NCBI GenBank assembly: GCA_900074745.1
Contig: LT598465.1
Location: 1,350,339-1,414,338, forward strand
Source of the DNA: Lachancea mirantina
Taxonomy: Eukaryota > Ascomycota > Saccharomycetes > Saccharomycetales > Saccharomycetaceae
Reading direction: 5' to 3'
Length of the DNA stretch: 64,000 nucleotides
Part shown: in pieces, positions 37,210 to 47,043 of the stretch
How the letters are laid out: each line of letters starts with the position of its first letter
How positions within the stretch are numbered: the stretch's first letter is position 1
The notes under the pieces: generated by a model
Seen by the model: the letters and a program-made list of their open reading frames with translations, nothing else
What the model was told of the DNA's origin: nothing
Database searches by the model: none
Made by a program: the position numbers and the translations under genes

Positions 37210-39804
37210 ATGTACGGAAAAATTTGTAACTTCAATCTGAAAGAGTTAGCGAAAACCTCGAATTTGTCCAGAGTAGCCGATGCGATGAGAGAAAAAGGGA
37301 AAAACCCCGCGAAGAGAGCCAAGACCTTTACTGGTTGTTGGACGTGTAGAACGCGCAAAGTTAAATGTGATTTGGGACGGCCTTCGTGTCAGCGGTGCGA
37401 GAAATCCGGGTTTGAATGCGGAGGTTATGATATAAAACTGCGGTGGTCACAGCCGATCAGTTTCGATAGTTTTGGACATCAGACGCGAAACGAAGGAGCA
37501 AACGTTGGAGGAGGAGGAGGAGGAAGCTCTGCCGAAGAGCCACAATTTCAACGACGTAACGTCGCCTTTGTACGTTATCAGGAAGAATATGAGTTTTATG
37601 AAGAGATGGACGACGAACTATCAGCATTACATTCACCGGGTCTAGACAAAATTGCAGAAGGGCGCACGTGGATCATAAAGAAATTTGGCGTGTTTCGAGG
37701 GACCGACCGAGTCAAGAAAAAGTATGCGCCTCGCAAAAGGCGACGGCAGAATTTGTCAGGATTAGTTGGCAAAAACGGCAGCGGTTTGAAGCGAGGGTCA
37801 CCGCCTGTAATCGTCAAGGAGGCTGATCCGAGTATCTACGGATTCCAGACTGCCGAAGAGCCCAAAATCAGCGACGATAGTGGCTCCAAGATATCAAACT
37901 TATTCGACTTTGATTTCTCCAGCATAAAGCTTCGCGGCAACGAATGGATATCCAACGAGTTGAAAGAAGATGCACTTGTCTCTGCGTCTGCTATGCGTGG
38001 TGCCTCGACAGACGGCCTGATGATGCAGCTTGGCTTGGCACCACGCGTAAGTGGCGGCGGCGGCGGCGCAACGTCGCCACCCATCGCAAACGATTTGAGG
38101 CTGGATTCGAGGAATAGTACCGGAAGAGACCCAAGCTTGGTCGATGATTGTTCTCACATATACAAACTTTTAAATCACAAGGATGTGGCTCGAAATAATG
38201 CTACCAAGTCTCCATTTCCCGATCTAAATTCGTCCAAGTCACTCAAACCCAGCATAGTTCCTCTTGACAACGAGATTTTAATTGACGCTCCCGGTGGTGA
38301 AACGACTATGCCGCGCGACGTTCTGGAAGTTGTACCGTCAGAGGTTCCGGATATCACAGTCTTCAACAGAGTCGACAACGATAATTTATTGTTAAGAATA
38401 CCCACCACCGGATTACACGTTCATGGAATGACGAGATTTCTACTGAATTATTATCTTCAAAACGTTGTCGACTTGATGACTGTTGTGGCGCTCCCAACCA
38501 ATCCTTGGAGAACAATATATTTTCCCAGAGCTCTTCAAGCGTTAGGCGATCTGGCTGGAATCGGATACACGTCAAACTCGCGCAATTCTTTGCTGAATGC
38601 ATTGCTCGCAGTCTCTTGTTTCAATCTTCTGAGTAAATTTCCTCGCAATTCTCCAGAAATGAAATTTTACTTGCAGATGGGCATCAACTTTCGTGGGCAA
38701 GCTTCAAGATTTCTCAAGCTTTGTCTGGAGGCGACAATCAAGCAAGAAAGGTATAAGGATATTTTGACTTCTATTTTGTCAATGAACTCGATTGACGTTG
38801 TGTGGGGTACAATGGCCGACTGCCAGTATCATTTGTCTCTTTGCGAGAATATCGTTGAAGATCGCATGAAAGTGAGGCCACAAATCTCTAGTAAGGCCAA
38901 GTCGTTGCACCGGATATTTTCGTTTTTAAAACTGATTCAAGACAGTACTGCTCTAGATACGGTCACAGCCAAAGAAATTGTAATATCAGATGAGGAAATT
39001 GACAAGGACGGCGCTACACCATGTGAAGGCGAAGATGGTGAGTTCAAAGAGGCTATAGACCAGGTTGACGGCAAAATCAAAATACAGTTTGTTAAGCAGA
39101 GCATAAGTGCTGGCAGCACGCCCATATTTAGTGACATCGCCAGTCAGACATATTATTATCCACGGAAAAAACTGAACAGCAACGACATTTTGAGTACGGA
39201 CGCGCTTTATGGCCTGCCAAACTCCATTATTCTTCTGCTTTCAGATTGCGTTCGGTTAGCGCGCCACAGAGAGTATTTTCGGTCGAGAAGCATGCCACTT
39301 CCTCGAACCTATAATGATATATGTTCGCGGCTAGATTCCAGACTCATGAGCTGGAGTTCCGAATGGGATTTCCGGCGTCCTAATTCGGACGAATTTATAA
39401 GCGATACACTGGAGGGTGTCTATCATCACACCATGAGCTTTTATTACAGCTTGATCATTTATCACCGCACCATGGCAGCTGAAGGTGGTTTGTCCACTCT
39501 CCAGGGCTACGTCAGAAAAGTGCTGACGCACTTAAACAAGCTAACTACATTGATCGATGAGAAAAACGTAAAAATCGTGCCGCTTATATGGCAAGGGTTC
39601 ATTGCAGGCTGTGCCTCGGTTGATTCAGACCTGCAGATTCAGTTCAAGAATTGGGCAGCAAAGTTGGCCAATTCGGGCATGGGGTCTTATTGGGGAGCCC
39701 GACAAGTGATGTTCGAAGTCTGGCGCAGAAGAATGAACGGCGAAACGAGCGACAGTTGGTATGCCGTTTACAGGAGCTGGGAAATGAATCTTATGCTTAC
39801 TTGA
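37210..39804 (+). CDS. ARG81: Zn2Cys6 regulator Arg81 (ArgRII)
   Basis: This 864-residue protein compares with 880 in S. cerevisiae Arg81. The binuclear zinc cluster lies at about residues 43-70 (CWTCRTRKVKCD then CQRCEKSGFECGGYDIKLRW), spaced C-x2-C-x6-C-x6-C-x2-C-x6-C and followed by the Arg81-specific WSQPISFDSFG. A glycine-rich low-complexity stretch lies near 99 and another near 281. The C-terminal half resembles the fungal Zn-cluster regulatory domain. Arg81 binds arginine-responsive elements with Arg80 and Mcm1 and represses arginine synthesis and induces catabolism. Translation could begin at the ATG 37210 or the in-frame ATG 37285 (MREKGKNP), whose downstream sequence is better conserved. 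Confidence 0.93.
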   Translation: MYGKICNFNLKELAKTSNLSRVADAMREKGKNPAKRAKTFTGCWTCRTRKVKCDLGRPSCQRCEKSGFECGGYDIKLRWSQPISFDSFGHQTRNEGANVGGGGGGSSAEEPQFQRRNVAFVRYQEEYEFYEEMDDELSALHSPGLDKIAEGRTWIIKKFGVFRGTDRVKKKYAPRKRRRQNLSGLVGKNGSGLKRGSPPVIVKEADPSIYGFQTAEEPKISDDSGSKISNLFDFDFSSIKLRGNEWISNELKEDALVSASAMRGASTDGLMMQLGLAPRVSGGGGGATSPPIANDLRLDSRNSTGRDPSLVDDCSHIYKLLNHKDVARNNATKSPFPDLNSSKSLKPSIVPLDNEILIDAPGGETTMPRDVLEVVPSEVPDITVFNRVDNDNLLLRIPTTGLHVHGMTRFLLNYYLQNVVDLMTVVALPTNPWRTIYFPRALQALGDLAGIGYTSNSRNSLLNALLAVSCFNLLSKFPRNSPEMKFYLQMGINFRGQASRFLKLCLEATIKQERYKDILTSILSMNSIDVVWGTMADCQYHLSLCENIVEDRMKVRPQISSKAKSLHRIFSFLKLIQDSTALDTVTAKEIVISDEEIDKDGATPCEGEDGEFKEAIDQVDGKIKIQFVKQSISAGSTPIFSDIASQTYYYPRKKLNSNDILSTDALYGLPNSIILLLSDCVRLARHREYFRSRSMPLPRTYNDICSRLDSRLMSWSSEWDFRRPNSDEFISDTLEGVYHHTMSFYYSLIIYHRTMAAEGGLSTLQGYVRKVLTHLNKLTTLIDEKNVKIVPLIWQGFIAGCASVDSDLQIQFKNWAAKLANSGMGSYWGARQVMFEVWRRRMNGETSDSWYAVYRSWEMNLMLT

Positions 39805-40163
39805 CCGTCAGACTATATAGGCTGTGGTGTACCTGTGCTCATCCTGTAAGCCGGATTGATTATTCCGGAACAATAGTTTACGGTATACGAATTAATGATA
39901 ACACCAGATTATTCTAAGCGAGATATGTCGTCATTTCGTTCACCTTTGTCTTGCTTTCACTGACAAGCTGGCTTTTTTTGCCGCACTGGAATTAACGCCG
40001 GGGTTAGGAAATAAACCGTTTTTGGGACTCTTGCGTAGCCTTGGCTACCCCGGAAAAAAAATCAGTATATAAAGTCAAGAGGTTAATGGGTCTACATCAA
40101 CCCTCGAACTATTCTTGTTCCCAAAGTAATTAACCACAGGAAGGAAATCCATTACAAACCACC
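39805..40163. other. ARG81 to YMR315W-like intergenic region
   Basis: A 359-bp promoter with a TATATAAA box at 40066-40073, about 90 bp before the next ATG. It also carries GCCGGGG/CCCCGG blocks near 40000 and 40050. A frame overlapping the ARG81 end (39651-39917) is a shadow. Confidence 0.55.
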
Positions 40164-41216
40164 ATGCCAAATACTTTGAACGTTGGAATTGTCGGTACCG
40201 GCATTTTCGCTCGTGACAGACATCTCCCATCGTACCAGGAAATGCCAGAGCACTTCCGAGTGACTGCGGCTTTCAACAGAACAAGGAGCAAAGCGGAAGC
40301 TTTTGCAGAAGTTGCTGAAATCTCGAAGGATAAGGTCTATGATAATTTAGATGAAATTTTGGCCGATGAGTCTATCTCCTTTATCGATGCGCTTTTACCA
40401 GCTCAATTCAATGCCACAACAGTAGTAAAATGTGTGGCTGCGAACAAGCCTGTCATCTTAGAGAAACCAATTGCTGCCACGATTGCACAAGCCAGAGAAA
40501 TTGTAAAAATTGCGGAGACGACCAGTGTCCCCGTCGGAATCGCTGAAAATTGGTTGTTCTTGGAAGTCGCGAAGACTGTCAAGAAATATCTGCCTAAAAT
40601 TGGGCCGCTAAGTGCGTTCACCTACAACTCAACGGGGCCATTTATCTTCCACAACAAGTACTTAGCAACAAGCTGGAGGAAAAACCCTGAACATATCGGC
40701 GGGTTCCTATCAGATGGTGGTGTCCACCAACTAGCCTTCTTGGTTGATATCTTGGGCGAAGTTCACTCGGTCTCGGCTCACACGAAACAAGTGCGTCCAC
40801 AGTCAGGAACTGACGATGTTGTTTTCTCTACCGTAAGGATGAAGAAAAACGATCTTATCGGCACTTTCACTTACGGTTCCGCTTTTGGCTCTTGTGAGAA
40901 GTCTGTATTCCTCAAGGTTTACGGCTTGAATGGCTCTTTGCTTGTTAACCTCTCTGAAAAGAGGGCCCCAAAAGTTACTGTTATCATCGGTGACTCCGCT
41001 GAGGCAGATGCAAAGACTGAGGAATTTACTGTCAAGGAAGATGGCTCTTTTGGAGTCAATGCTGAATTTTTGAATTTCTATGAGGCGGTGAGTAAGAAGG
41101 ACAAATCCCTCGTAAAGGGATCCCCAAGAATTGCTTTCCATCATTTGGCCATCGTCGCTGCATTCTTAGAGTCTTCGGCCAAGAATGGTGATAACGTCGT
41201 CATTGAAAACCCATGA
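40164..41216 (+). CDS. YMR315W-like NADP(H)-dependent oxidoreductase
   Basis: This 350-residue protein matches S. cerevisiae YMR315W (349 aa) closely. It has a Gfo/Idh/MocA fold: the N-terminal Rossmann motif VGIVGTGIFARDRHLPSYQE, the conserved VILEKP with the catalytic Lys at about residue 95, and the HIGGFLSDGGVHQLAFLVDI segment in the C-terminal domain. In S. cerevisiae YMR315W is a Stb5-regulated enzyme that supplies NADPH under oxidative stress; its natural substrate is not known to me. The promoter has a clear TATA box, so inducible expression is likely. It lies outside the S. cerevisiae neighbourhood seen in the preceding block. Confidence 0.92.
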   Translation: MPNTLNVGIVGTGIFARDRHLPSYQEMPEHFRVTAAFNRTRSKAEAFAEVAEISKDKVYDNLDEILADESISFIDALLPAQFNATTVVKCVAANKPVILEKPIAATIAQAREIVKIAETTSVPVGIAENWLFLEVAKTVKKYLPKIGPLSAFTYNSTGPFIFHNKYLATSWRKNPEHIGGFLSDGGVHQLAFLVDILGEVHSVSAHTKQVRPQSGTDDVVFSTVRMKKNDLIGTFTYGSAFGSCEKSVFLKVYGLNGSLLVNLSEKRAPKVTVIIGDSAEADAKTEEFTVKEDGSFGVNAEFLNFYEAVSKKDKSLVKGSPRIAFHHLAIVAAFLESSAKNGDNVVIENP

Positions 41217-41461
41217 AAAACTGACGAAGTCCGTATATATACTTAGAAAGACATCCAGAAACAGCAGGGATCATTACTTTTAAAATGACATACTGTTACT
41301 CGCTTCAGAAGCCTCATTGGTGATTGCTTTTGAAGCAGCAAGACCTCCCTTTATAAACCTTTCCAAACTTGAGATTATCAGGACAAATGATGTATCTTTA
41401 ACTTACTGGTCTATTTCTATTAATTTGTATTTAATACATGAAGTGATGCAATAACGTTTCA

Positions 41462-42373
41462 TTATTTAAGCAAACGCATTGTAAGTTCAAAGGTAGCGAA
41501 GGTGGCTCCATTAACTGGTAAAGACCTCAGCATAGCTGGGGTGAAACCTCTAATGAAAGCACGCGCTCCTCTTTCCTTATAGATACTTTTCGCCACCTGC
41601 CAGGGATTGGAGCCATAAACCGGCGATTTCAGGTTATCACTTTGCATAACGGATTTGATCACATCAAAGGGATAAGTCATCGCCCAGAAACAAGCACCTG
41701 ATGCTGCTCCATATAAACACACTTTCCATGAAGGAATATCCTTCCGTTCGACCCCTTTATGCGCTTCGCGTGCGATCAGGCTTTCGTATGTCAAAAAGTA
41801 GACCCCGAAGCCATGGGATGTTCTCATAATGGTAGCCGAGAACCCCCGCATAAGACTGCCCCGTTTTAAAAGTTTCTTAAAGCAGTCCAGAGATCCACTA
41901 TAGGCGGCATTCGCTGCTGTCTTAGTCTGTAATTGCAATCTAATTCTAACATGTTCGATGGGAGTAGCCAAAAAAGCATTCGCGGATCCACTGACAGCAC
42001 CGCATACGTAATACTGCCATAAATTCAATGTTTGGCTGTCGCCATCATTCCTGCGGCGAAAGAATCTTTTCATGGCTTCGTTGGTACCAAATTGGCATGA
42101 CACGCACGCACCTACCCCAACCAAAGGTGCCATGGTGCCCTTGTAGAAACCCAAAATTCCCTCGTTTCTAATCAAACTTTTCACAACCTCCAGGGCTGAA
42201 GTATTTTGAGTTGAGGTTTGCAGACGAACCTTGGTGATATCGAATGGTTGTCCCACAAGGACCTGCGCAATTCCACCTGCAGTGCCGGACAGGACATCCT
42301 TGAGAGCGCGCTTGGCCTCATGAAAATCTGTTAAGTCATCCACGACCTGCGGAACGGTTAACTCGTCTGACAT
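41462..42373 (-). CDS. Mitochondrial carrier of the Ymc1/Ymc2 type
   Basis: From the ATG at 42373 this is 303 residues. The frame runs back to a TTG at 42418, which would add 15 residues, but Ymc1 begins MSEEFPSPQLIDDL and this one MSDELTVPQVVDDL. The three mitochondrial carrier signatures are present: PFDITKVRLQ, PIEHVRIRLQ and PFDVIKSVMQ, each with matrix-side charges, giving six transmembrane segments. S. cerevisiae has Ymc1 and Ymc2, implicated in glycine or glutamate transport, and this single gene resembles both equally. Carnitine carrier Crc1 is more distant. Confidence 0.9.
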   Translation of the reverse strand: MSDELTVPQVVDDLTDFHEAKRALKDVLSGTAGGIAQVLVGQPFDITKVRLQTSTQNTSALEVVKSLIRNEGILGFYKGTMAPLVGVGACVSCQFGTNEAMKRFFRRRNDGDSQTLNLWQYYVCGAVSGSANAFLATPIEHVRIRLQLQTKTAANAAYSGSLDCFKKLLKRGSLMRGFSATIMRTSHGFGVYFLTYESLIAREAHKGVERKDIPSWKVCLYGAASGACFWAMTYPFDVIKSVMQSDNLKSPVYGSNPWQVAKSIYKERGARAFIRGFTPAMLRSLPVNGATFATFELTMRLLK

Positions 42374-42683
42374 TGCTTCGTTTCCTCGTTTTAACTTTGC
42401 TTGGTGTGCTTGAGTCAAGGTCTTTTCACCTTAAAGTCATTTGATTTTCTTGAAAAAAAAAAAGAGCATGATCATCGAGTCATCTGTAAAAATCCAACGC
42501 GAATATTAAAATCCTCAAACGGTCTGACGAAAAGTATAACAAACCGCTGATCGATCACCATACAGAGTTCTTTAGGTAAAAACAACACGAGCATTATAAT
42601 ACCTCCTCGAATTGCAGAACGTGTCCAAGACATTGACTTGGCTGACAATTGGTCAGAATTTTGGTGGTTCATCACACCGAACT
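42374..42683. other. Intergenic region between carrier and PLP enzyme
   Basis: About 310 bp separate the carrier start from the PLP-enzyme stop on the same strand. It includes an A-run near 42450. A 66-codon minus frame (42472-42672) has no resemblance and is not called. Confidence 0.45.
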
Positions 42684-43838
42684 CTAGTTCTCTTTGATCC
42701 TTCTTAGCGATTCAGATAAATCTCGGATTAAATCTTCAACTTGTTCAACGCCTACCGATATTCTGAGAAGTCTTTTGTCAACATTTTTATCGCTCAGAGC
42801 TCGCCATTCGATCAAGGATTCGACACTTCCAAGTGAAGTGGCATGCTGAAAAATTTGCAGATTCTTGACGAACTCCTTACATTGTTCAGGTGAGTTTAAA
42901 ATAATTGAGAATACAGCTCCAAACCCATTAGGCCATTGTTTTTTTACAAAACTCTCAGTTTGTAGGCTTGCATGATGAATTGTTTCGAGAACGCCCGCGT
43001 ACTCCTCTTTGTGATCATTTAAATACTTGACAACCTTTGTGCAGTTCTCGGACTGGCGAAGGACCCGTAATTCCATCGTTCTCAAGGACCGCAGCAGAAG
43101 AAAGCTTTCAAGACTAGCAGGTATGGTTCCTAAAACAAGCCTGTCGTTCATGAGGTTTTCGGCTATTTCTGGGCTTTTAACAGATACCATCCCGCTTAGA
43201 AGGTCCGAATGGCCACCGAAGTACTTTGATCCCGCGTGCATAACAATGTCAACATCGTATTCCCAGGGATTTCTCAGCGGTGGTGGACCCAACGTAGAGT
43301 CCAGGAGGAGAAGGCCGCCAGCGGAGTGTGTGAGTTCGATATAGGCTTCGAGATCCGAGACTTCCCCATAGGGGTTGATGGGGTCCTCCAAATGAACGAT
43401 ATCCCCAGGTTGGCATTTTGTCTCGATTTCGTCCAAAGACAAGACCTTCATGCCTGACACGCGCGAAAACTTCTCGGCTGCTATATGACATCCGTGATAG
43501 CAGTCGTCCTGAAACAATCTTTTAGGGTTAAAATGCATCAAAATCGCGTAGAAAGCAGAAAGCCCGGACGAATACGCTACTGTTGGGTTTCCCAAGATTC
43601 CCGCAAGAACCGTTTCAAGCCTCTCAGCATTCGGGTGGTTAATTCTCGAATATACTGGTCTACTTTCGGCACCTTCGTCAAGGCCTTTTTCATCGGCACT
43701 TTTCAAATTATCGTTGTCAAACCGAAATGTGGTTGACACGTTTATTGGAGGTGCCACATCGGGAACACGATTACATTGATCATCTCCGTGAATTGACCAT
43801 GTGGAAAACCCGAAAGGAGACAACGTCGGGGACGACAC
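42684..43838 (-). CDS. Cys/Met-metabolism PLP enzyme (YHR112C-like), no ATG start
   Basis: This is a 384-residue cystathionine gamma-synthase/lyase-family enzyme. It has STWSIHGDD and APPINVSTTF at the N-terminus, PVYSRINHPN, the PLP-Lys segment MHAGSKYFGGHSDLLSGM, and RLLRISVGVEQVEDLI at the C-terminus. The closest S. cerevisiae relative I recall by size is YHR112C (378 aa, unknown function). The substrate cannot be assigned. The frame begins at a GTG (43838-43836) in the context AAAAAA-GTG-TCG, and an in-frame stop lies 39 nt upstream with no ATG between. The first in-frame ATG is near residue 105, inside the conserved domain. The start is therefore likely non-AUG, or the gene has a recent start-codon change or an unseen 5' exon. 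Confidence 0.85.
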   Translation of the reverse strand: MSSPTLSPFGFSTWSIHGDDQCNRVPDVAPPINVSTTFRFDNDNLKSADEKGLDEGAESRPVYSRINHPNAERLETVLAGILGNPTVAYSSGLSAFYAILMHFNPKRLFQDDCYHGCHIAAEKFSRVSGMKVLSLDEIETKCQPGDIVHLEDPINPYGEVSDLEAYIELTHSAGGLLLLDSTLGPPPLRNPWEYDVDIVMHAGSKYFGGHSDLLSGMVSVKSPEIAENLMNDRLVLGTIPASLESFLLLRSLRTMELRVLRQSENCTKVVKYLNDHKEEYAGVLETIHHASLQTESFVKKQWPNGFGAVFSIILNSPEQCKEFVKNLQIFQHATSLGSVESLIEWRALSDKNVDKRLLRISVGVEQVEDLIRDLSESLRRIKEN

Positions 43839-44299
43839 TTTTTTAGATTCAATCGATAAGGAGGCCTCGGGTTAAATACCGTCGAGACGATGGCAATGCA
43901 GTAGAGTTACAAAAAAAACTGCCCGAAACTTCTATCCTCTTTTATTTGAGGAACGGGCGTTGCCTCCCTTCTCCGGAAAGCACCTGTCGGACAAGATTCT
44001 CCGACGCGGTCTTGCCTAAAAGTAGAGGAGCAATTGTCGCGTGATAATCTCCGATGTGATGTAAGCAAAAAAATACTGATATGGTCGCGTGACGTATTTA
44101 AAAAGTTCATGAGCCCTTGTTCCTCCAGTTTTTAAAAGAAGCGTCAGACTACTATTTAACTCTAGGTAACGTCCTAGCGTCACCATTCCTGATAGCCCAT
44201 AGCCGCAATTGAAAAAAACGTGTGGCCTGTGCCAAAATGGAATTTGTTAATTTAATATCAACTCCAAAACTCTCGAGTAAAAAGTTAGGTTTAAATGGA
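43839..44299. other. Upstream region of the PLP enzyme gene
   Basis: About 460 bp lie between the PLP enzyme and the aquaglyceroporin stop, both on the minus strand. A 67-codon minus frame (43907-44110, from an ATG) sits upstream of the GTG and ends 68 bp before it. No clear TATA box near that ATG except TTTAAATA. No RNA gene is seen. Confidence 0.45.
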
Positions 44300-46204
44300 T
44301 TAGTGTTTAGTGGTAGTAGAGCTGTGATCGTTACTATCTTTTCCGTCCTCGTATTCCATGTGCTTCTTCTCGTGATGTAGTAGCTTTGCCACACGGTGTT
44401 CTATATAGCCGTTGTCAGGATAATTGACTGGTGATTCGCAACCGGTAAAAATTAAAAGATCGTAGACGAGAGCGCCTGCGATGCCTCCAGCAATCGGACC
44501 TCCCCAAGCACCCCATGTCCACCACCAATGGGTTAAATGGAAGGCGTGCGGCCCGTACCCAATCATAGAAGCAAAAATTCGAGGGCCTAGATCTCTTGCA
44601 GGATTGATAGTGAAACTAGTCTGAAAACCCAGTGCCATACCAATGGCAGCAACAAGTAGTCCAACAATGAAAGCTGTCATACCGCTCGCTGGTGGGGCAT
44701 TTGTATCGTCCAAAAGAGCCATCAAACAGCCTACCAAAATAGACGCACCGATAAATTCGTCGAAGAACGCATTCCGCCACGTAACATAATCCTTCGGATT
44801 TGTAAACAGGCATGCGCCGGACGCGGCAGTTCTTATATGGGCACCCCCTTCATACTCAGTGATACTACTCCAGAAATAGCCATATGCCATAGCACCTCCA
44901 AAAAATGCCCCCCATATTTGAGCAAAAAGATATATTGGAACCTTCTTCCAGGGAAACTTCCTAAAGATGGCCATGGAAATCGTAACAGCCGGATTTATAT
45001 GTCCTCCACTGATACCACCTGCAACGTAAACGCCCAGCATACAACCAAAGCCCCATGCGAACGACAACGATTCGTAAGAACCTCCTGCACCCTTGGTCAC
45101 AGTAGCTTGAAGATTACCACCGACACCAAAAATGACAAGAATTAGGGTCCCCAAAAATTCAGCAAACGGTTCTCGGAAATAATAGCGGATCTTTGCCCAG
45201 AAATTAGGAAACGTTGTGGGCTCGGCATCGTCACTATCAAGCTCATCGCATAATACACCGGCATTGTCAGCGTCTTGCCGAAGTTGCTCTTTTAGTAGGA
45301 GCTCAGCGTCTTGAGTTGCAGGCGGCTGAGTTTTTGGAGCGTCATTTTGGCGATCAGCAACGGAGGGAGGATAGCTGTCGGCGCCCAAAGAAAAGGTTGC
45401 CGGGTGACGCTGTTGGTTTTCCCTGGCTACCTCAGACTGCGATTGCGTAGGTTTTAAATCTGGGATGAAAGTAGCCTTCGATGAAGCTCTGCTTGCCCGC
45501 CCTTGATTGAGTTGCGCTTCCACATCATCCTGCTTGCGACCCGATGCCATACCTTTAAGACTTCTGTACCAGTCGCTTGCGGAGGTCATTGAGTTTTCTC
45601 GAGACATATCGCGAGAACCAGGCTTTGACGATGGGCGCGACCGCGCCTCCATATTTTTCTGAATCATCTTCTCGGCCAGAGACGGGTTCAAAACGTGAGG
45701 AAGAGGCTGATTCAAACTCCAAACAGGCTTATTTTTCAAGCCATTGACCGATGGGTTTAGTTGTCTGTACAGCGGGTCCACATAATTTGTATTGCCGCGC
45801 GGAACACCTGAGCCTGAAAGGTAGTAATGCATCATACGAGCTCTGTCATAAGCAGGTGCAGCATTCAATGATTGTAGATTTGGTGAAGAATACGCATATC
45901 CTACGGAGGGTTTGGCATTTGAGCTCGCGAAGTTCTCATTCTGACCTGGTTTGGTAAGGGGAGTCAGCGGCGCCAGAGTGCTTCTCGCAAACCCACCTAG
46001 CTCGCCTAATTTCTTACCTCTAGGCCCTTGGCCGCTTGCGTTCTGCTTCCGGTTCAAAGCTGATGCGTCTTTTTCGGTATCCGCGACATTCTTTCGGAAA
46101 GTAACACGGCTGTTCGATTGCTCGTTGGTGGCTCTAGGTTGGTGTCTATCCACAGTCTGTTCCGAACTTCGTGAAGAAGTGGAAGATGCTGACGACTCTG
46201 ACAT
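44300..46204 (-). CDS. Aquaglyceroporin (YFL054C-like)
   Basis: This 634-residue MIP channel has a long N-terminal cytosolic region (about 330 residues, Ser/Asn-rich) and a short C-terminal tail. Six membrane segments and two pore loops follow: HINPAVTISMAIFRKFPWKK and TINPARDLGPRIFASMIGYG, both with canonical NPA. S. cerevisiae YFL054C (646 aa) has the same design and is divergent from DAK2, exactly as here. Fps1 differs in having altered NPA boxes (NPS/NLA). Glycerol or other polyol transport is probable; the divergent dihydroxyacetone kinase suggests coupled glycerol/DHA metabolism. The ATG at 46204 is the only start. Confidence 0.92.
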   Translation of the reverse strand: MSESSASSTSSRSSEQTVDRHQPRATNEQSNSRVTFRKNVADTEKDASALNRKQNASGQGPRGKKLGELGGFARSTLAPLTPLTKPGQNENFASSNAKPSVGYAYSSPNLQSLNAAPAYDRARMMHYYLSGSGVPRGNTNYVDPLYRQLNPSVNGLKNKPVWSLNQPLPHVLNPSLAEKMIQKNMEARSRPSSKPGSRDMSRENSMTSASDWYRSLKGMASGRKQDDVEAQLNQGRASRASSKATFIPDLKPTQSQSEVARENQQRHPATFSLGADSYPPSVADRQNDAPKTQPPATQDAELLLKEQLRQDADNAGVLCDELDSDDAEPTTFPNFWAKIRYYFREPFAEFLGTLILVIFGVGGNLQATVTKGAGGSYESLSFAWGFGCMLGVYVAGGISGGHINPAVTISMAIFRKFPWKKVPIYLFAQIWGAFFGGAMAYGYFWSSITEYEGGAHIRTAASGACLFTNPKDYVTWRNAFFDEFIGASILVGCLMALLDDTNAPPASGMTAFIVGLLVAAIGMALGFQTSFTINPARDLGPRIFASMIGYGPHAFHLTHWWWTWGAWGGPIAGGIAGALVYDLLIFTGCESPVNYPDNGYIEHRVAKLLHHEKKHMEYEDGKDSNDHSSTTTKH

Positions 46205-47043
46205 CTTGATTCACTCAGTAAAGCAAAAAAAAACCTAGCCTTCTATTTCCAAAACATGCATCCGATGATATATACAATTGAGCAGCATCCTAATTCGATT
46301 GGGGAAGTCAAAGTCAAAAAAATGGCGACAGATATTGCATAAATTATGCATACAACCATTTCATCAGACCATTTAATCCCTTGTCATCCAATGCATTAGT
46401 CTTGCATACACTGCTAGCATCCCTAAGGCGCCTCTGTTCCGGATAAACAATAATTAAAGCCATTGTCGTATAATTAAATGCCTCCGGATAAACCCCGGAT
46501 ATTTAGGAGTACCTGGGAAGCGGATTTTCTCTGCGTAGCGTTTTAAGGAGATCATAGTGTGCAGCAATATGCAGCAGCATGCACAAAGTTTTCCCCGCAG
46601 AAATAGAAGAATTTCGTGGTAAGATCAACATATCGTACGATTCCACGAGTCGACAGCGAGAAATACGATTCTTCTCACTACAGCTCGTATAGTTACTCCT
46701 CCGGTTTCTAGCCCCAAAACTAACAACGGTAAATCGATACTTTTACTGCATTGCTCACTTTTTGGCAGATCTTATCCCGTTCTTAGCACGAGGAGGACAT
46801 GTTGCACGGTGTTATTAAAAAAACAATGTGGCGACTGCAAATAATGCGCTGCAGAGATCAAACCAGGCGCACTTGGCGCTACACGTACGTGAAGTGGAAA
46901 ATGCCGCAAATCTTAAAAATTGTGGTTCCACTAATACTACCGCATCTCAATTGAGATATAAAGGTGCTACTCGAACGTCAAAAGTAGTCCTCAGAATTTC
47001 TTAATGTAACCCTAAAACCAAATCATAAGAGCATTCATACGAA
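46205..47043. promoter_or_regulatory. Divergent aquaglyceroporin-DAK promoter
   Basis: This 839-bp region drives two glycerol/dihydroxyacetone genes in opposite directions. A 10-mer CCGGATAAAC occurs twice (46439-46448 and 46484-46493), plus a CCCCGGAT immediately after the second. Repeated CGG suggests a Zn-cluster factor, unidentified. No other gene is seen. Confidence 0.5.

Noticed and set aside
42374-42418. Fifteen extra residues on the Ymc-like carrier
   Set aside because: They begin at TTG; the ATG at 42373 aligns with the Ymc1 start.
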